Shown one piece after another: positions 7,956 through 17,157 of a stretch of 64,000 bases of DNA. The translations under genes were made by a program, and so were the position numbers. The stretch spans positions 186,001 to 250,000 of the forward strand of contig NZ_JAIUDA010000003.1 in the NCBI RefSeq assembly GCF_020179835.1. Reading direction: 5' to 3'. This DNA is from Pantoea sp. alder81. GTDB taxonomy: Bacteria > Pseudomonadota > Gammaproteobacteria > Enterobacterales > Enterobacteriaceae. Within the stretch, counting starts at the first letter, position 1, and each line of letters begins with the position of its first letter. The notes beneath the pieces are model-generated. The model did no database searches. It saw only the letters and a list, made by a program, of their open reading frames with translations, and was not told where the DNA came from.

Positions 7956-9752
7956 ATGGCAGCAACCTTCGGATACACGCTTCAGGATTGGCAGCACCGC
8001 TATCAGCAGGATCCGCAGTGCATTAGCGCGCTGTTGGCAGCGCACCTCAACGCTATCGATCAACAGGATAATGCCTGGCTGTATGTGGCGACGCCCGCGC
8101 AATTGCAGGCGCAAATCGAACCTTTGCTGGCCAGCTACTTGCGCAATCCCGCTGCGCTGCCGCTTTTTGGCGTGCCGTTTGCGGTGAAAGACAATATTGA
8201 TGTCACAGGGTGGCCCACCAGCGCCGCCTGCCCGGCCTTTACCTACACCGCAGAAGCCGATGCTTTTGTCGTCGCACAGTTAAAAGCGGCCGGCGCGGTG
8301 GTGATCGGCAAAACCAACCTCGACCAATACGCCACCGGTTTAGTCGGCACGCGCTCGCCGTTTGGCGCGGTAAGTAACACTTTTAATCCTGACTATGTCA
8401 GCGGCGGTTCCAGTTCTGGTTCTGCTTCGGTGCTGGCGCGCGGGCTGGTGGGCTTCTCGCTGGGCACCGATACCGCCGGTTCCGGTCGTGTTCCAGCGGG
8501 CTTTAACAACATCGTCGGCCTCAAGCCGACGAAAGGCTGGTTCTCGGCCAGCGGCGTGGTGCCTGCCTGCCGCCTAAATGACACCATCTCCGTATTTGCG
8601 CTGACGGTGGAAGATGCCTTCGCCGTGGCGACAGCGGCAGGCGGTTACGACGCCGGAGATGCCTATTCACGCAGCAACCCGCACACCGCACCGGCAAGCT
8701 TCAAAGCCCAGCCTGATTTCGCTATTCCCGCCACGCCAGAATTCTTTGATGATAAGCAGGCAGAAGCGGCGTGGTTAAGTGCCCTGGAGCAACTGCAAGC
8801 GGGTGGTGCGACGCTGCACCCGATCGACTTCGGCGTGTTCCACCAACTGGCGGAACAACTCTATTACGGCCCATGGGTTGCCGAGCGTACCGTAGCGGTG
8901 GGCGAGATGATTAACCGCCCGGAAGAGATGGATCCGGTGGTGTACGGCATTGTCAGCAGCGGCCTGAAATACACCGCCGTCGAGGCTTACCAGGCGGAAT
9001 ACCTGCGCGCCGAGCTAACGCGCCAAATCCAGCAAACCCTGGCGCAGTTCGATGCGCTCGTGGTGCCGACCTCTCCAACTATTCACACGCTGGAAGAGAT
9101 GAAACAGGAGCCGGTGCGCTACAACTCGCAGTTCGGCACCTACACCAACTTCACCAATCTCGCTGACCTCAGCGCACTGGCGCTGCCTGGTCCGTTCCGC
9201 GCCGATGGTCTGCCTGCGGGCATCACATTGATTGCGTCTGCCTGGCAGGATCGCGCGCTCGCGGGCTTTGGCATTCAGTGGCAGCAGCAGATGGCGCTGA
9301 CCTTAGGCGCCACCGGCAAAGCTCAGCCCGCTCAACACACCGCCTTCCCGGTTTCTGCCGATCACGTGCGCGTGGCGGTAGTGGGTGCGCATCTCACCGG
9401 TATGCCGCTCAATTTCCAGCTCACCACCCGCGATGCGGTGCTGGTGGAAGAGACACAAACCGCCAGCAACTACCGCCTGTTTGCGCTGCTCGATGGCCCG
9501 ATCAAAAAGCCCGGCCTGCTGCGTGGCGACAGCGGTGCCGCCATCACCGTGGAGCTGTGGGATATCCCACTGGCGCGCTTTGGTGAGTTCGTGGCCGAGA
9601 TCCCGGCACCGCTCGGCATTGGATCTCTGATGCTGGCTGACGGTCGCGTGGTGAAAGGCTTTATCTGTGAACCGGCGGTGCTGTCGCAGGCGCTGGAAAT
9701 TACCGAATTTGGCGGCTGGCGCAACTGGCTAGCCTCTCAGGGGAGTAAATAA
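7956..9752 (+). CDS. Allophanate hydrolase
   Basis: The 598-residue protein belongs to the AtzF/DUR1,2-type allophanate hydrolases, which split allophanate into two ammonia and two CO2. The amidase-signature domain (about 1-440) has all three catalytic residues in place: Lys in PFAVKDNID (residue about 82), then GGSSSGSAS and Ser in GTDTAGSGRVPAGF. The C-terminal domain (about 460-598) is the second allophanate hydrolase domain. I start at the ATG at 7956 (MAATFGYTL); an in-frame extension of 49 residues upstream is not protein-like. Two bases separate its stop from the urea carboxylase start, so the pair is surely co-transcribed. Confidence 0.93.
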   Translation: MAATFGYTLQDWQHRYQQDPQCISALLAAHLNAIDQQDNAWLYVATPAQLQAQIEPLLASYLRNPAALPLFGVPFAVKDNIDVTGWPTSAACPAFTYTAEADAFVVAQLKAAGAVVIGKTNLDQYATGLVGTRSPFGAVSNTFNPDYVSGGSSSGSASVLARGLVGFSLGTDTAGSGRVPAGFNNIVGLKPTKGWFSASGVVPACRLNDTISVFALTVEDAFAVATAAGGYDAGDAYSRSNPHTAPASFKAQPDFAIPATPEFFDDKQAEAAWLSALEQLQAGGATLHPIDFGVFHQLAEQLYYGPWVAERTVAVGEMINRPEEMDPVVYGIVSSGLKYTAVEAYQAEYLRAELTRQIQQTLAQFDALVVPTSPTIHTLEEMKQEPVRYNSQFGTYTNFTNLADLSALALPGPFRADGLPAGITLIASAWQDRALAGFGIQWQQQMALTLGATGKAQPAQHTAFPVSADHVRVAVVGAHLTGMPLNFQLTTRDAVLVEETQTASNYRLFALLDGPIKKPGLLRGDSGAAITVELWDIPLARFGEFVAEIPAPLGIGSLMLADGRVVKGFICEPAVLSQALEITEFGGWRNWLASQGSK

Positions 9753-9754
9753 TC

Positions 9755-12700
9755 ATGTTCAGCACCGTACTGATCGCTAACCGTGGCGAAATTGCCTGCC
9801 GCGCGATTCGCACCCTGAAGCGCCTCGGCGTGAAAAGCGTCGCCGTCTATTCCGATGCCGACCGTAACGCGCGCCATGTTAAAGAAGCCGATGTGGCGAT
9901 CGCGCTCGGCGGCGACAAAGCCAGCGACAGCTATTTGCGTATCGATAAAATTCTGGCCGCCGCCAAAGAGACCGGCGCAGAAGCCATCTGGCCGGGCTAC
10001 GGTTTCCTCTCCGAAAGCCTGCCGTTTGCTGCCGCCTGTGAAAAAGCGGGCATTGCGTTTGTCGGCCCGACCGCGCAGCAGATTGGCGAGTTCGGCCTGA
10101 AGCACCGCGCGCGTGAACTGGCGGACAGTGCAGGAGTGCCGATGACACCCGGCACGCCGTTACTGAATTCGCTGGAAGAGGCGCTCAGCGCGGCGGAAAA
10201 CATCGGTTATCCGGTGATGCTGAAAAGCACCGCGGGCGGCGGCGGCATTGGCTTAACCCGCTGCGACGACGCCGATACGCTGCGCAATGCGTGGGAGAGC
10301 GTGCGTCGTCTCGGTAAACAATTCTTCAGCGATGCAGGCGTTTTCCTGGAGCGCTTTATCGACCGCGCACGCCACGTCGAAGTGCAGATTTTTGGCGATG
10401 GCACCGGCAAGGTGATTGCGCTGGGTGAGCGCGACTGTTCGTTGCAACGCCGTAACCAGAAAGTGGTGGAGGAGACTCCAGCACCGAACCTGCCGCAGGC
10501 GACGCGTGAAGCGCTGTTGTCATCCGCCGTGCGTCTCGGTGAGTTAGTGAGTTACCGCAGCGCGGGCACCGTGGAATACATCTACGACGCCGCACAGGAC
10601 GCGTTTTACTTCCTCGAAGTGAACACCCGCCTGCAGGTGGAGCATCCGGTGACGGAGTGCGTGACCGGGCTGGATCTGGTCGAATGCATGCTGCAAGTCG
10701 CAGCAGGTGATGCCATCGACTGGGCGCGTCTGCAACAGGCCCCCAAAGGCGCATCGATCGAAGTGCGTATCTACGCGGAAGATCCGCTGAAAAACTTCCA
10801 GCCGAGTCCCGGCACCCTGACTGGCGTCCTTTTCCCGGATGACGTGCGCGTCGATGGCTGGATCGATACCGGTACCGAAGTCTCAGCGTTCTACGATCCG
10901 ATGATCGCCAAACTGATCGTTCATGCCGACACGCGTACAGCGGCGCTGGCGAAAATGCAGCAGGCGCTTGATGCTACGCAGCTGCACGGCATCGCCACCA
11001 ACCTCGACTATCTGCGCCAGATTGTTGCCACCGAAGCGTTCAGCAGCGGCAAAGTCTGGACACGTTTCCTCGACAGCTTTACGCCGTCTGCCAGCGTGAT
11101 TGAAGTGCTGCAACCCGGTACCTTCAGCAGCATTCAGGATTTCCCCGGCCGCCTCGGCTATTGGGATATCGGCGTGCCGCCTTCTGGCCCGATGGATGAC
11201 TTTGCTTTCCGCCTCGCTAACCGCATCGTCGGCAACCACGACAGCGCCGCCGGGCTGGAATTCACCCTGCAAGGCCCGACGCTGCGTTTTCACAGCGATG
11301 CGGTGATTGCCCTGACCGGAGCGGATTGCCCGGCAGCGCTGGATGGCGCAAGTCTCGATTACTGGCAGCCGATCAGCGTGAAAGCGGGCCAGACGCTGAC
11401 GTTAGGCCGCGCCCAAAGCGGCTGTCGTACCTATTTAGCGGTGCGCAACGGCTTCGATGTGCCGGAATACCTTGGCAGCCGCTCCACCTTCTCACTCGGC
11501 CAGTTTGGTGGTCATGCCGGACGCACTCTGCGCGTCGCCGACATGCTGCCGATCTCCCAGCCACTGCTGGCGGCCTGCACCACGCCCGCGCCAGTCAGTG
11601 AACCGCAAGCACTGGATCGTGCACTGGTGCCGCACTACGGCACCGAGTGGCGCATTGGCGTGCTGTACGGCCCGCATGGCGCACCGGATTTCTTCACTCA
11701 GGCGGCTATCGATGAGTTCTTTGCCAGCGACTGGCAGGTGCACTACAACTCCAACCGTCTTGGGGTGCGTTTAGTCGGACCAAAACCGACCTGGACACGC
11801 GCCAACGGTGGTGAAGCCGGGCTGCACCCGTCCAACGTACACGACTGCGAATACGCCATTGGCGCGGTGAACTTCACCGGCGACTTCCCGGTGATCCTGA
11901 CCCATGACGGCCCGAGCCTCGGCGGCTTTGTCTGTCCGGTGACCATCGCTAAGGCCGAGCTATGGAAAGTCGGTCAGGTGAAACCGGGCGATAGCATTCG
12001 CTTCCATCCGATCAGCGCCGACGAAGCGGTGGCGCTGGAGAAAGCTCAGGCGCACAGCGTGGAAACCTTGCGCAGCACCCATGCGCCAGCCTTCGAGGTG
12101 CCATCACTGGCCGCCAGCGATATTGGCTCCGCCACCTTGCTAGCCGCCTTACCGGCTACGGCTGCCACACCTGCAGCGGTTTACCGCCAGGCCGGTGATA
12201 AATATGTGCTGATTGAGTACGGCGACAACGTGCTGGATCTGGCACTGCGTCTGCGCGTACACCTGTTGATGAATGCGCTGCGTGAACGTGCAGTGCCCGG
12301 CGTCGAAGAGCTGTCGCCTGGTGTGCGTTCTCTGCAGGTACGCTATGACAGCCTGATCCTCAGCCAGAAACAGCTGATGAATCTGCTGCTGGAATTAGAA
12401 GCCGGGCTCGGTGATGTCAGCCAGCTGAAGGTGCCTTCGCGCATAGTCTGGATGCCGATGGCGTTTGAAGACAGCGCCACGCTTGGTGCCGTCGAACGTT
12501 ACCAGGAAACCGTGCGCGCTACCGCGCCATGGCTGCCGAACAACGTTGATTTTATTCAGCGCATCAACGGTCTGGAGAGTCGTGAAGCGGTACGTGACAC
12601 CCTTTTCGATGCCAGCTATCTGATCCTCGGCCTGGGCGATGTCTACCTCGGCGCACCGTGCGCAGTACCCATCGATCCGCGCCATCGTCTGCTCAGTTCC

Positions 12701-13372
12701 AAATACAGCCCGGCGCGTACCTTCACCGCTGAAGGCACGGTCGGCATCGGCGGCATGTACATGTGCATCTACGGCATGGATTCCCCTGGTGGCTATCAAC
12801 TGGTGGGCCGCACGCTGCCGATCTGGAACAAATTCCTCAAGAACGATCAGTTCGCGGCAGATGAGCCGTGGCTGCTGCACTTCTTCGATCAGGTGCGCTT
12901 CTATCCGGTAACCGAGGACGAACTCACCCAGTTGCGTGATGACTTCCGTGAAGGCCGCGCCACGGTACGTATCGAAGAAACCCTGTTTGATTTCGCCGCT
13001 CATGGGCAATTCCTCGCGGAGCACGCCGACTCGATTGCCGAATTCCGTCAGCGCCAGTCAGCCGCTTTCGAACAGGAAGTGACGCTGTGGGCGCAGGAAG
13101 AACAAAACGCGCCGCTCACCAGCGAAGAGACGCTGATGGTGGCGGAAGCCGATGAGGATGCGCTGGCGGTTTGCGCCGATATGAACGGCAACATCTGGAA
13201 AGTGCTGGTGCAGCCGGGTGATGTGGTGGAAGCCGGTCAAACGCTGATCATCGTCGAAGCGATGAAAATGGAACTGGCGATTGTCGCGCCGCAAGCCGGC
13301 ACGGTGAAACGCATTGCCTGCCAGGCAGGACGTCCGGTCAGTCCGGGCGACACTCTGCTGTGGCTGGAATAA
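9755..13372 (+). CDS. Biotin-dependent urea carboxylase
   Basis: The 1205-residue enzyme carboxylates urea with ATP and bicarbonate to give allophanate. Domain order is biotin carboxylase (1-450, with KSTAGGGGIGLTRCD, the RDCSLQRRNQKVVEE motif and EVNTRLQVEHPVTE), a KipA/PxpC-like carboxyltransferase half (about 455-760, QDFPGRLGYWDIGVPPSGPMD), a KipI/PxpB-like half (about 800-1010), a linker, and a biotinyl domain with VEAMKMELA, biotin on Lys1171. Ribosome-binding site AGGGGAG precedes the start. Some enzymes of this family prefer guanidine, but their companion carboxyguanidine deiminase genes are absent and a urea transporter follows, so urea is the better call. Confidence 0.92.
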   Translation: MFSTVLIANRGEIACRAIRTLKRLGVKSVAVYSDADRNARHVKEADVAIALGGDKASDSYLRIDKILAAAKETGAEAIWPGYGFLSESLPFAAACEKAGIAFVGPTAQQIGEFGLKHRARELADSAGVPMTPGTPLLNSLEEALSAAENIGYPVMLKSTAGGGGIGLTRCDDADTLRNAWESVRRLGKQFFSDAGVFLERFIDRARHVEVQIFGDGTGKVIALGERDCSLQRRNQKVVEETPAPNLPQATREALLSSAVRLGELVSYRSAGTVEYIYDAAQDAFYFLEVNTRLQVEHPVTECVTGLDLVECMLQVAAGDAIDWARLQQAPKGASIEVRIYAEDPLKNFQPSPGTLTGVLFPDDVRVDGWIDTGTEVSAFYDPMIAKLIVHADTRTAALAKMQQALDATQLHGIATNLDYLRQIVATEAFSSGKVWTRFLDSFTPSASVIEVLQPGTFSSIQDFPGRLGYWDIGVPPSGPMDDFAFRLANRIVGNHDSAAGLEFTLQGPTLRFHSDAVIALTGADCPAALDGASLDYWQPISVKAGQTLTLGRAQSGCRTYLAVRNGFDVPEYLGSRSTFSLGQFGGHAGRTLRVADMLPISQPLLAACTTPAPVSEPQALDRALVPHYGTEWRIGVLYGPHGAPDFFTQAAIDEFFASDWQVHYNSNRLGVRLVGPKPTWTRANGGEAGLHPSNVHDCEYAIGAVNFTGDFPVILTHDGPSLGGFVCPVTIAKAELWKVGQVKPGDSIRFHPISADEAVALEKAQAHSVETLRSTHAPAFEVPSLAASDIGSATLLAALPATAATPAAVYRQAGDKYVLIEYGDNVLDLALRLRVHLLMNALRERAVPGVEELSPGVRSLQVRYDSLILSQKQLMNLLLELEAGLGDVSQLKVPSRIVWMPMAFEDSATLGAVERYQETVRATAPWLPNNVDFIQRINGLESREAVRDTLFDASYLILGLGDVYLGAPCAVPIDPRHRLLSSKYSPARTFTAEGTVGIGGMYMCIYGMDSPGGYQLVGRTLPIWNKFLKNDQFAADEPWLLHFFDQVRFYPVTEDELTQLRDDFREGRATVRIEETLFDFAAHGQFLAEHADSIAEFRQRQSAAFEQEVTLWAQEEQNAPLTSEETLMVAEADEDALAVCADMNGNIWKVLVQPGDVVEAGQTLIIVEAMKMELAIVAPQAGTVKRIACQAGRPVSPGDTLLWLE

Positions 13373-13381
13373 GGAGCGCGC

Positions 13382-14080
13382 ATGAATCAAAGCCCACGTA
13401 GCAAAGGCCGTCCGGAAGCCCTGGCGGAGAAGGTGTATCAGGCGCTGAAACAGGACATTTTTGAGTTCCGTTTAATGCCCGGTGACCGCTTTAGCGAAAA
13501 CGAAATCGCCGATCGGCTCGAAGTGAGCCGCACGCCGGTGCGTCAGGCGCTGTTCTGGCTGGAGCGCGAGGGCTTTGTCGAAGTGTGGTTCCGCAGCGGC
13601 TGGCAGGTGAAGCCGTTCGACTTCGAGTATTTCGAAGAGCTGTACGACTTTCGCACCGTGCTCGAGCGCGAAGCAGTGCGCCGTCTGTGCGCGCTACCGC
13701 CGCTGGCCTGTGCGGAGATTCTGACCGAACTGAAGAGCTTCTGGATCGATGCGCCTCGCCTGGAGGATGGCAAAGCGGTGTCAGCGCACGACGAAGCCTT
13801 TCACATGGCGCTGGTGGCCGCTGCGGGCAATCAGGAGATGGCACGCATCCACGCCGAATTAACCGAAAAGATCCGCATTATCCGCCGTCTCGACTTTACG
13901 CGTGACGACCGGGTGGATGCGACATACCGCGAACACGCTCAGATTTTACGGGCGATTTTCCAGCAACACACCGAGGAGGCACAACGCATTTTAACCGACC
14001 ACATCGCCGTCAGTAAGGCAGAGGTCAGAAAGATCACATTGCATATGTTACAGCAGGCCCGGCTTCAACCCATTGAATAA
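13382..14080 (+). CDS. GntR family regulator, FCD subfamily
   Basis: The 232-residue protein has an N-terminal winged helix-turn-helix (about residues 14-78, ending NEIADRLEVSRTPVRQALFWLEREGFVEV) and a C-terminal all-helical FCD ligand-binding domain with metal-ligand type residues (DEAFHMAL, REHAQIL, DHI). It sits between urea carboxylase and the urea binding protein on the same strand, nine bases after the former with AAGGAG as ribosome-binding site. By position it most likely controls urea uptake and breakdown; ligand (allophanate, urea or other) is unknown. A candidate operator is at 7921-7952. Confidence 0.85.
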   Translation: MNQSPRSKGRPEALAEKVYQALKQDIFEFRLMPGDRFSENEIADRLEVSRTPVRQALFWLEREGFVEVWFRSGWQVKPFDFEYFEELYDFRTVLEREAVRRLCALPPLACAEILTELKSFWIDAPRLEDGKAVSAHDEAFHMALVAAAGNQEMARIHAELTEKIRIIRRLDFTRDDRVDATYREHAQILRAIFQQHTEEAQRILTDHIAVSKAEVRKITLHMLQQARLQPIE

Positions 14081-14108
14081 AAACACTAACACATTTAGAG
14101 GGTTAACG

Positions 14109-15377
14109 ATGAAAAGACGTTCGTTGCTAAAAGCTTTTGCGCTCTCCGCCACCGTAGCCAGTTTGGGCTTTACCTTTGGTGCCCAGGCCGCTGATACCAT
14201 CAAAGTCGGCATCATGTCGTCGCTTTCCGGCACCATGGCGATCTCTGAAACACCGCTGAAAGACGTGGCCCTGATGACCATTGATGAGATCAACGCCAAA
14301 GGCGGCGTATTGGGCAAGAAGCTGGAGCCGGTAGTGGTCGATCCGGCGTCTAACTGGCCGCTGTTCGCGGAGAAAGCGCGCCAGCTGTTGACGCAGGATA
14401 AAGTGGCGGCGGTGTTTGGCTGCTGGACCTCGGTCTCACGTAAATCAGTGCTGCCGGTGTTTGAAGAGCTGAACGGGCTGCTGTTCTATCCGGTGCAGTA
14501 TGAAGGCGAAGAGATGTCGCCAAACGTGTTCTACACCGGCGCGGCGCCCAACCAGCAGGCGATTCCGGCGGTGGAGTACCTGATGAGCGAAGACGGCGGC
14601 AGCGCCAAACGCTTCTTCCTGCTGGGTACCGATTACGTCTACCCACGCACCACCAACAAGATCCTGCGCGCCTTCCTGCACACCAAAGGCATTCAGGATA
14701 AAGATATTGAAGAGGTCTACACGCCGTTTGGTTACAGCGATTATCAGACCATCGTTTCTAACATCAAGAAGTTCTCTGCCGGTGGCAAAACCGCAGTGAT
14801 CTCCACCATCAACGGTGACTCAAACGTGCCGTTCTACAAAGAGCTGGCCAATCAGGGCATCAAAGCCACCGATATCCCGGTGATCGCCTTCTCCGTTGGC
14901 GAGGAAGAGCTTCGCGGTATCGATACCAAACCGCTGGTCGGACAGTTAGCGGCATGGAACTACTTCGAGTCGGTGGATAACCCAACCAACACCAAATTCG
15001 TGGCAGATTACCGAGCCTATGCCAAAGCGCACAACCTGCCGAACGCGGGCACCGTGGTCACCAACGACCCGATGGAAGCGACTTACGTCGGCATTCACAT
15101 GTGGGCGCAGGCGGTCGAGAAAGCCGGCACCACCGATGTCGACAAAGTGCGTGCGGCAATGGCCGGACAGAGCTTTAAAGCGCCAGACGGTTTTACCCTG
15201 ACCATGGATAACACCAACCACCATCTGCACAAGCCGGTGATGATTGGCGAAGTGGAAGAGAACGGTCAGTTCAACGTGGTGTGGCAGACCGATAAAACGG
15301 TGCGTGCCCAGCCGTGGAGCCCGTACATCGCCGGTAACGATAAGAAGCCGGATTATCCGGTGAAGTCGACCAAGTGA
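14109..15377 (+). CDS. urtA: Urea ABC transporter, substrate-binding protein UrtA
   Basis: The 422-residue protein is a type I periplasmic binding protein of the UrtA/AmiC/LivJ group. Its signal sequence begins MKRRSLLKAF, which fits a twin-arginine signal, and ends GAQAADT. Family segments include IKVGIMSSLSGTMAISETPLKD and the FGCWTSVSRKSVLPVFEE region, close to other UrtA proteins. I use the ATG at 14109, preceded by AGAGGG; an upstream ATG at 14073 would overlap the regulator gene and lacks a signal. A 214-bp gap holding palindromic repeats separates it from urtB, which may make urtA more abundant than the permease genes. Confidence 0.9.
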   Translation: MKRRSLLKAFALSATVASLGFTFGAQAADTIKVGIMSSLSGTMAISETPLKDVALMTIDEINAKGGVLGKKLEPVVVDPASNWPLFAEKARQLLTQDKVAAVFGCWTSVSRKSVLPVFEELNGLLFYPVQYEGEEMSPNVFYTGAAPNQQAIPAVEYLMSEDGGSAKRFFLLGTDYVYPRTTNKILRAFLHTKGIQDKDIEEVYTPFGYSDYQTIVSNIKKFSAGGKTAVISTINGDSNVPFYKELANQGIKATDIPVIAFSVGEEELRGIDTKPLVGQLAAWNYFESVDNPTNTKFVADYRAYAKAHNLPNAGTVVTNDPMEATYVGIHMWAQAVEKAGTTDVDKVRAAMAGQSFKAPDGFTLTMDNTNHHLHKPVMIGEVEENGQFNVVWQTDKTVRAQPWSPYIAGNDKKPDYPVKSTK

Positions 15378-15383
15378 TGCCGT

Positions 15384-15555
15384 GGTCGCCCTGAAGGGCG
15401 ACCCTACAGACTTCGCTCGGACAATGTGGGGGCGTCATTGATGCCGTAATGACGCTCACTTAAGCCAATAAGTGCGTATTTAACCCGATACGCATGAATG
15501 CGTACCCTACGAAAATCGCATCGGGCAACGTAGGGGCGTCATTCATGGCGCCCGT
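15384..15555. repeat. Composite palindromic repeat cluster between urtA and urtB
   Basis: Three or four short palindromes lie in the 214-bp gap: GGTCGCCCT-ga-AGGGCGACC (15384-15403), TACGCAT-ga-ATGCGTA (15489-15504) and GGGCGTCATTCATGGCGCCC (about 15534-15553). They carry the tags ACCCTAC, ACCCTACG and CGTAGGGG, the same arrangement as at 4058-4178. This is a REP/BIME-like family. In polycistronic mRNAs such elements often protect the upstream message. Confidence 0.75.
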
Positions 15556-15591
15556 TTTCAACACTGCACCACCTTCAACAGGACGATAACC

Positions 15592-17157
15592 ATGACAATC
15601 TGCCGTTATCTCTGCTGTCTGTTGCTTCTGCTGCCGTGGCTCGCCCAGGCGGGCGATGGCGCTGATTTCGCCGCCGCCAGCCGCACTGAGCAGGCCAATC
15701 TGCTGCAGCAGTGGGCCGCCGCACCGCAGGCCAGCCGCCTGCCGCTGCTGCAGGCACTGCGCAACGAAAGCATGGTCATCGACCAGAACAAACAGCCGTT
15801 CAGCAAACAGGATGACAAACTCATCCCGCTGGACAGCGCACAACAGCCGACGGGTGACACCAAAAAGCTGTTTATGAACAACCGCCTGCGCGTGTTAATT
15901 GCCAGCGCCCTCGCTGCCCACCAGCTGGTGAGCGACGATCCCGCCATTCGTCTGCGCGCTGCACAACAACTGCAAAACGACGGTGCCGCCGATCAACTGC
16001 CGCTGATTGAGCAACGCCTCGCGGTGGAAAAAGACACTCAGGTTCACGCGGTGCTCGCCATGGCGGCGGCCAACCTGCAACTCGCCAGCCCGGATGCCAG
16101 CGTGCGTCTCAAAGCCGTCACGCTGCTCGGTGAATCCAGCGATCCCAATATGCAGGCCAGCCTCAATCGCTTAACTCAGACCAGCAATGAACCCGATGCG
16201 CAGGTGCGCGCCGCTGCTGCTGCCAGCCTGCAACAGATTAAACATCGCTTGATGTGGGGCGATATTTTAGGTCAGGCGTTTACCGGCCTGTCACTTGGCT
16301 CGATCCTGCTGCTGGCCGCGCTTGGCCTGGCCATTACTTACGGTCTGCTTGGCGTGATCAATATGGCGCACGGCGAGATGCTGATGCTCGGTGCCTACGC
16401 CACCTGGTTCGTGCAGAACCTGTTCCAGCAGTTCGCACCGCAGTGGCTGGCGTGGTATCCGCTGCTGGCGCTGCCCATTGCGTTCCTGGTCACCGCCGGT
16501 ATTGGCATGCTGCTGGAGCGCACCATCATTCGCCATTTATACGGCCGCCCACTGGAAACCCTGCTCGCCACCTGGGGCATCAGCCTGATGCTGATCCAGC
16601 TGGTACGTATGCTGTTTGGCGCACAGAACCTGGAAGTGGCCAACCCAGGCTGGCTCTCCGGCGGTTTGCAGGTATTGCCTAACTTGGTACTGCCGTACAA
16701 CCGTATTGCGGTGATCCTGTTTGTGTTTGCCGTGCTCGGCCTCACCTGGCTGCTGCTGAACAAAACGCGTCTTGGCCTCAGCGTGCGCGCCGTGACGCAA
16801 AACCGCGCTATGGCCGATTGCTGCGGTGTGCCGACCGGACGCATCGATATGCTGGCGTTTGGTCTGGGTTCTGGCATTGCCGGACTGGGCGGCGTGGCGC
16901 TGTCGCAGCTCGGCAACGTCGGGCCGGAACTCGGCCAGGGTTACATCATCGACTCCTTCCTGGTGGTGGTACTCGGTGGCGTTGGTCAACTGGCGGGCAC
17001 CGTGGTGGCGGCCTTTGGCTTAGGCATCCTCAACAAAGTGCTGGAGCCGCAGATTGGTGCGGTGCTGGGCAAAATCCTCATCCTCGTGCTGATCATCTTG
17101 TTCATCCAGAAACGTCCACAGGGACTGTTTGCCTTCAAAGGGAGGGTAATAGACTGA
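15592..17157 (+). CDS. urtB: Urea ABC transporter permease UrtB
   Basis: The 521-residue protein has a signal sequence (ending AQAGDG), a periplasmic HEAT-like helical region (about 25-215, with LKAVTLLGESSDPNMQASL and VRAAAAASLQQI repeats) and then a LivH-type permease with eight or so membrane segments (about 225-515). This long form is typical of proteobacterial UrtB. ITYGLLGVINMAHGEMLMLGAY is the conserved first permease loop, and FGLGSGIAGLGGVALSQLGNV is also characteristic. AGGA precedes the start. The stop codon overlaps the urtC start in an ATGA arrangement, indicating coupled translation. Confidence 0.9.
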   Translation: MTICRYLCCLLLLLPWLAQAGDGADFAAASRTEQANLLQQWAAAPQASRLPLLQALRNESMVIDQNKQPFSKQDDKLIPLDSAQQPTGDTKKLFMNNRLRVLIASALAAHQLVSDDPAIRLRAAQQLQNDGAADQLPLIEQRLAVEKDTQVHAVLAMAAANLQLASPDASVRLKAVTLLGESSDPNMQASLNRLTQTSNEPDAQVRAAAAASLQQIKHRLMWGDILGQAFTGLSLGSILLLAALGLAITYGLLGVINMAHGEMLMLGAYATWFVQNLFQQFAPQWLAWYPLLALPIAFLVTAGIGMLLERTIIRHLYGRPLETLLATWGISLMLIQLVRMLFGAQNLEVANPGWLSGGLQVLPNLVLPYNRIAVILFVFAVLGLTWLLLNKTRLGLSVRAVTQNRAMADCCGVPTGRIDMLAFGLGSGIAGLGGVALSQLGNVGPELGQGYIIDSFLVVVLGGVGQLAGTVVAAFGLGILNKVLEPQIGAVLGKILILVLIILFIQKRPQGLFAFKGRVID

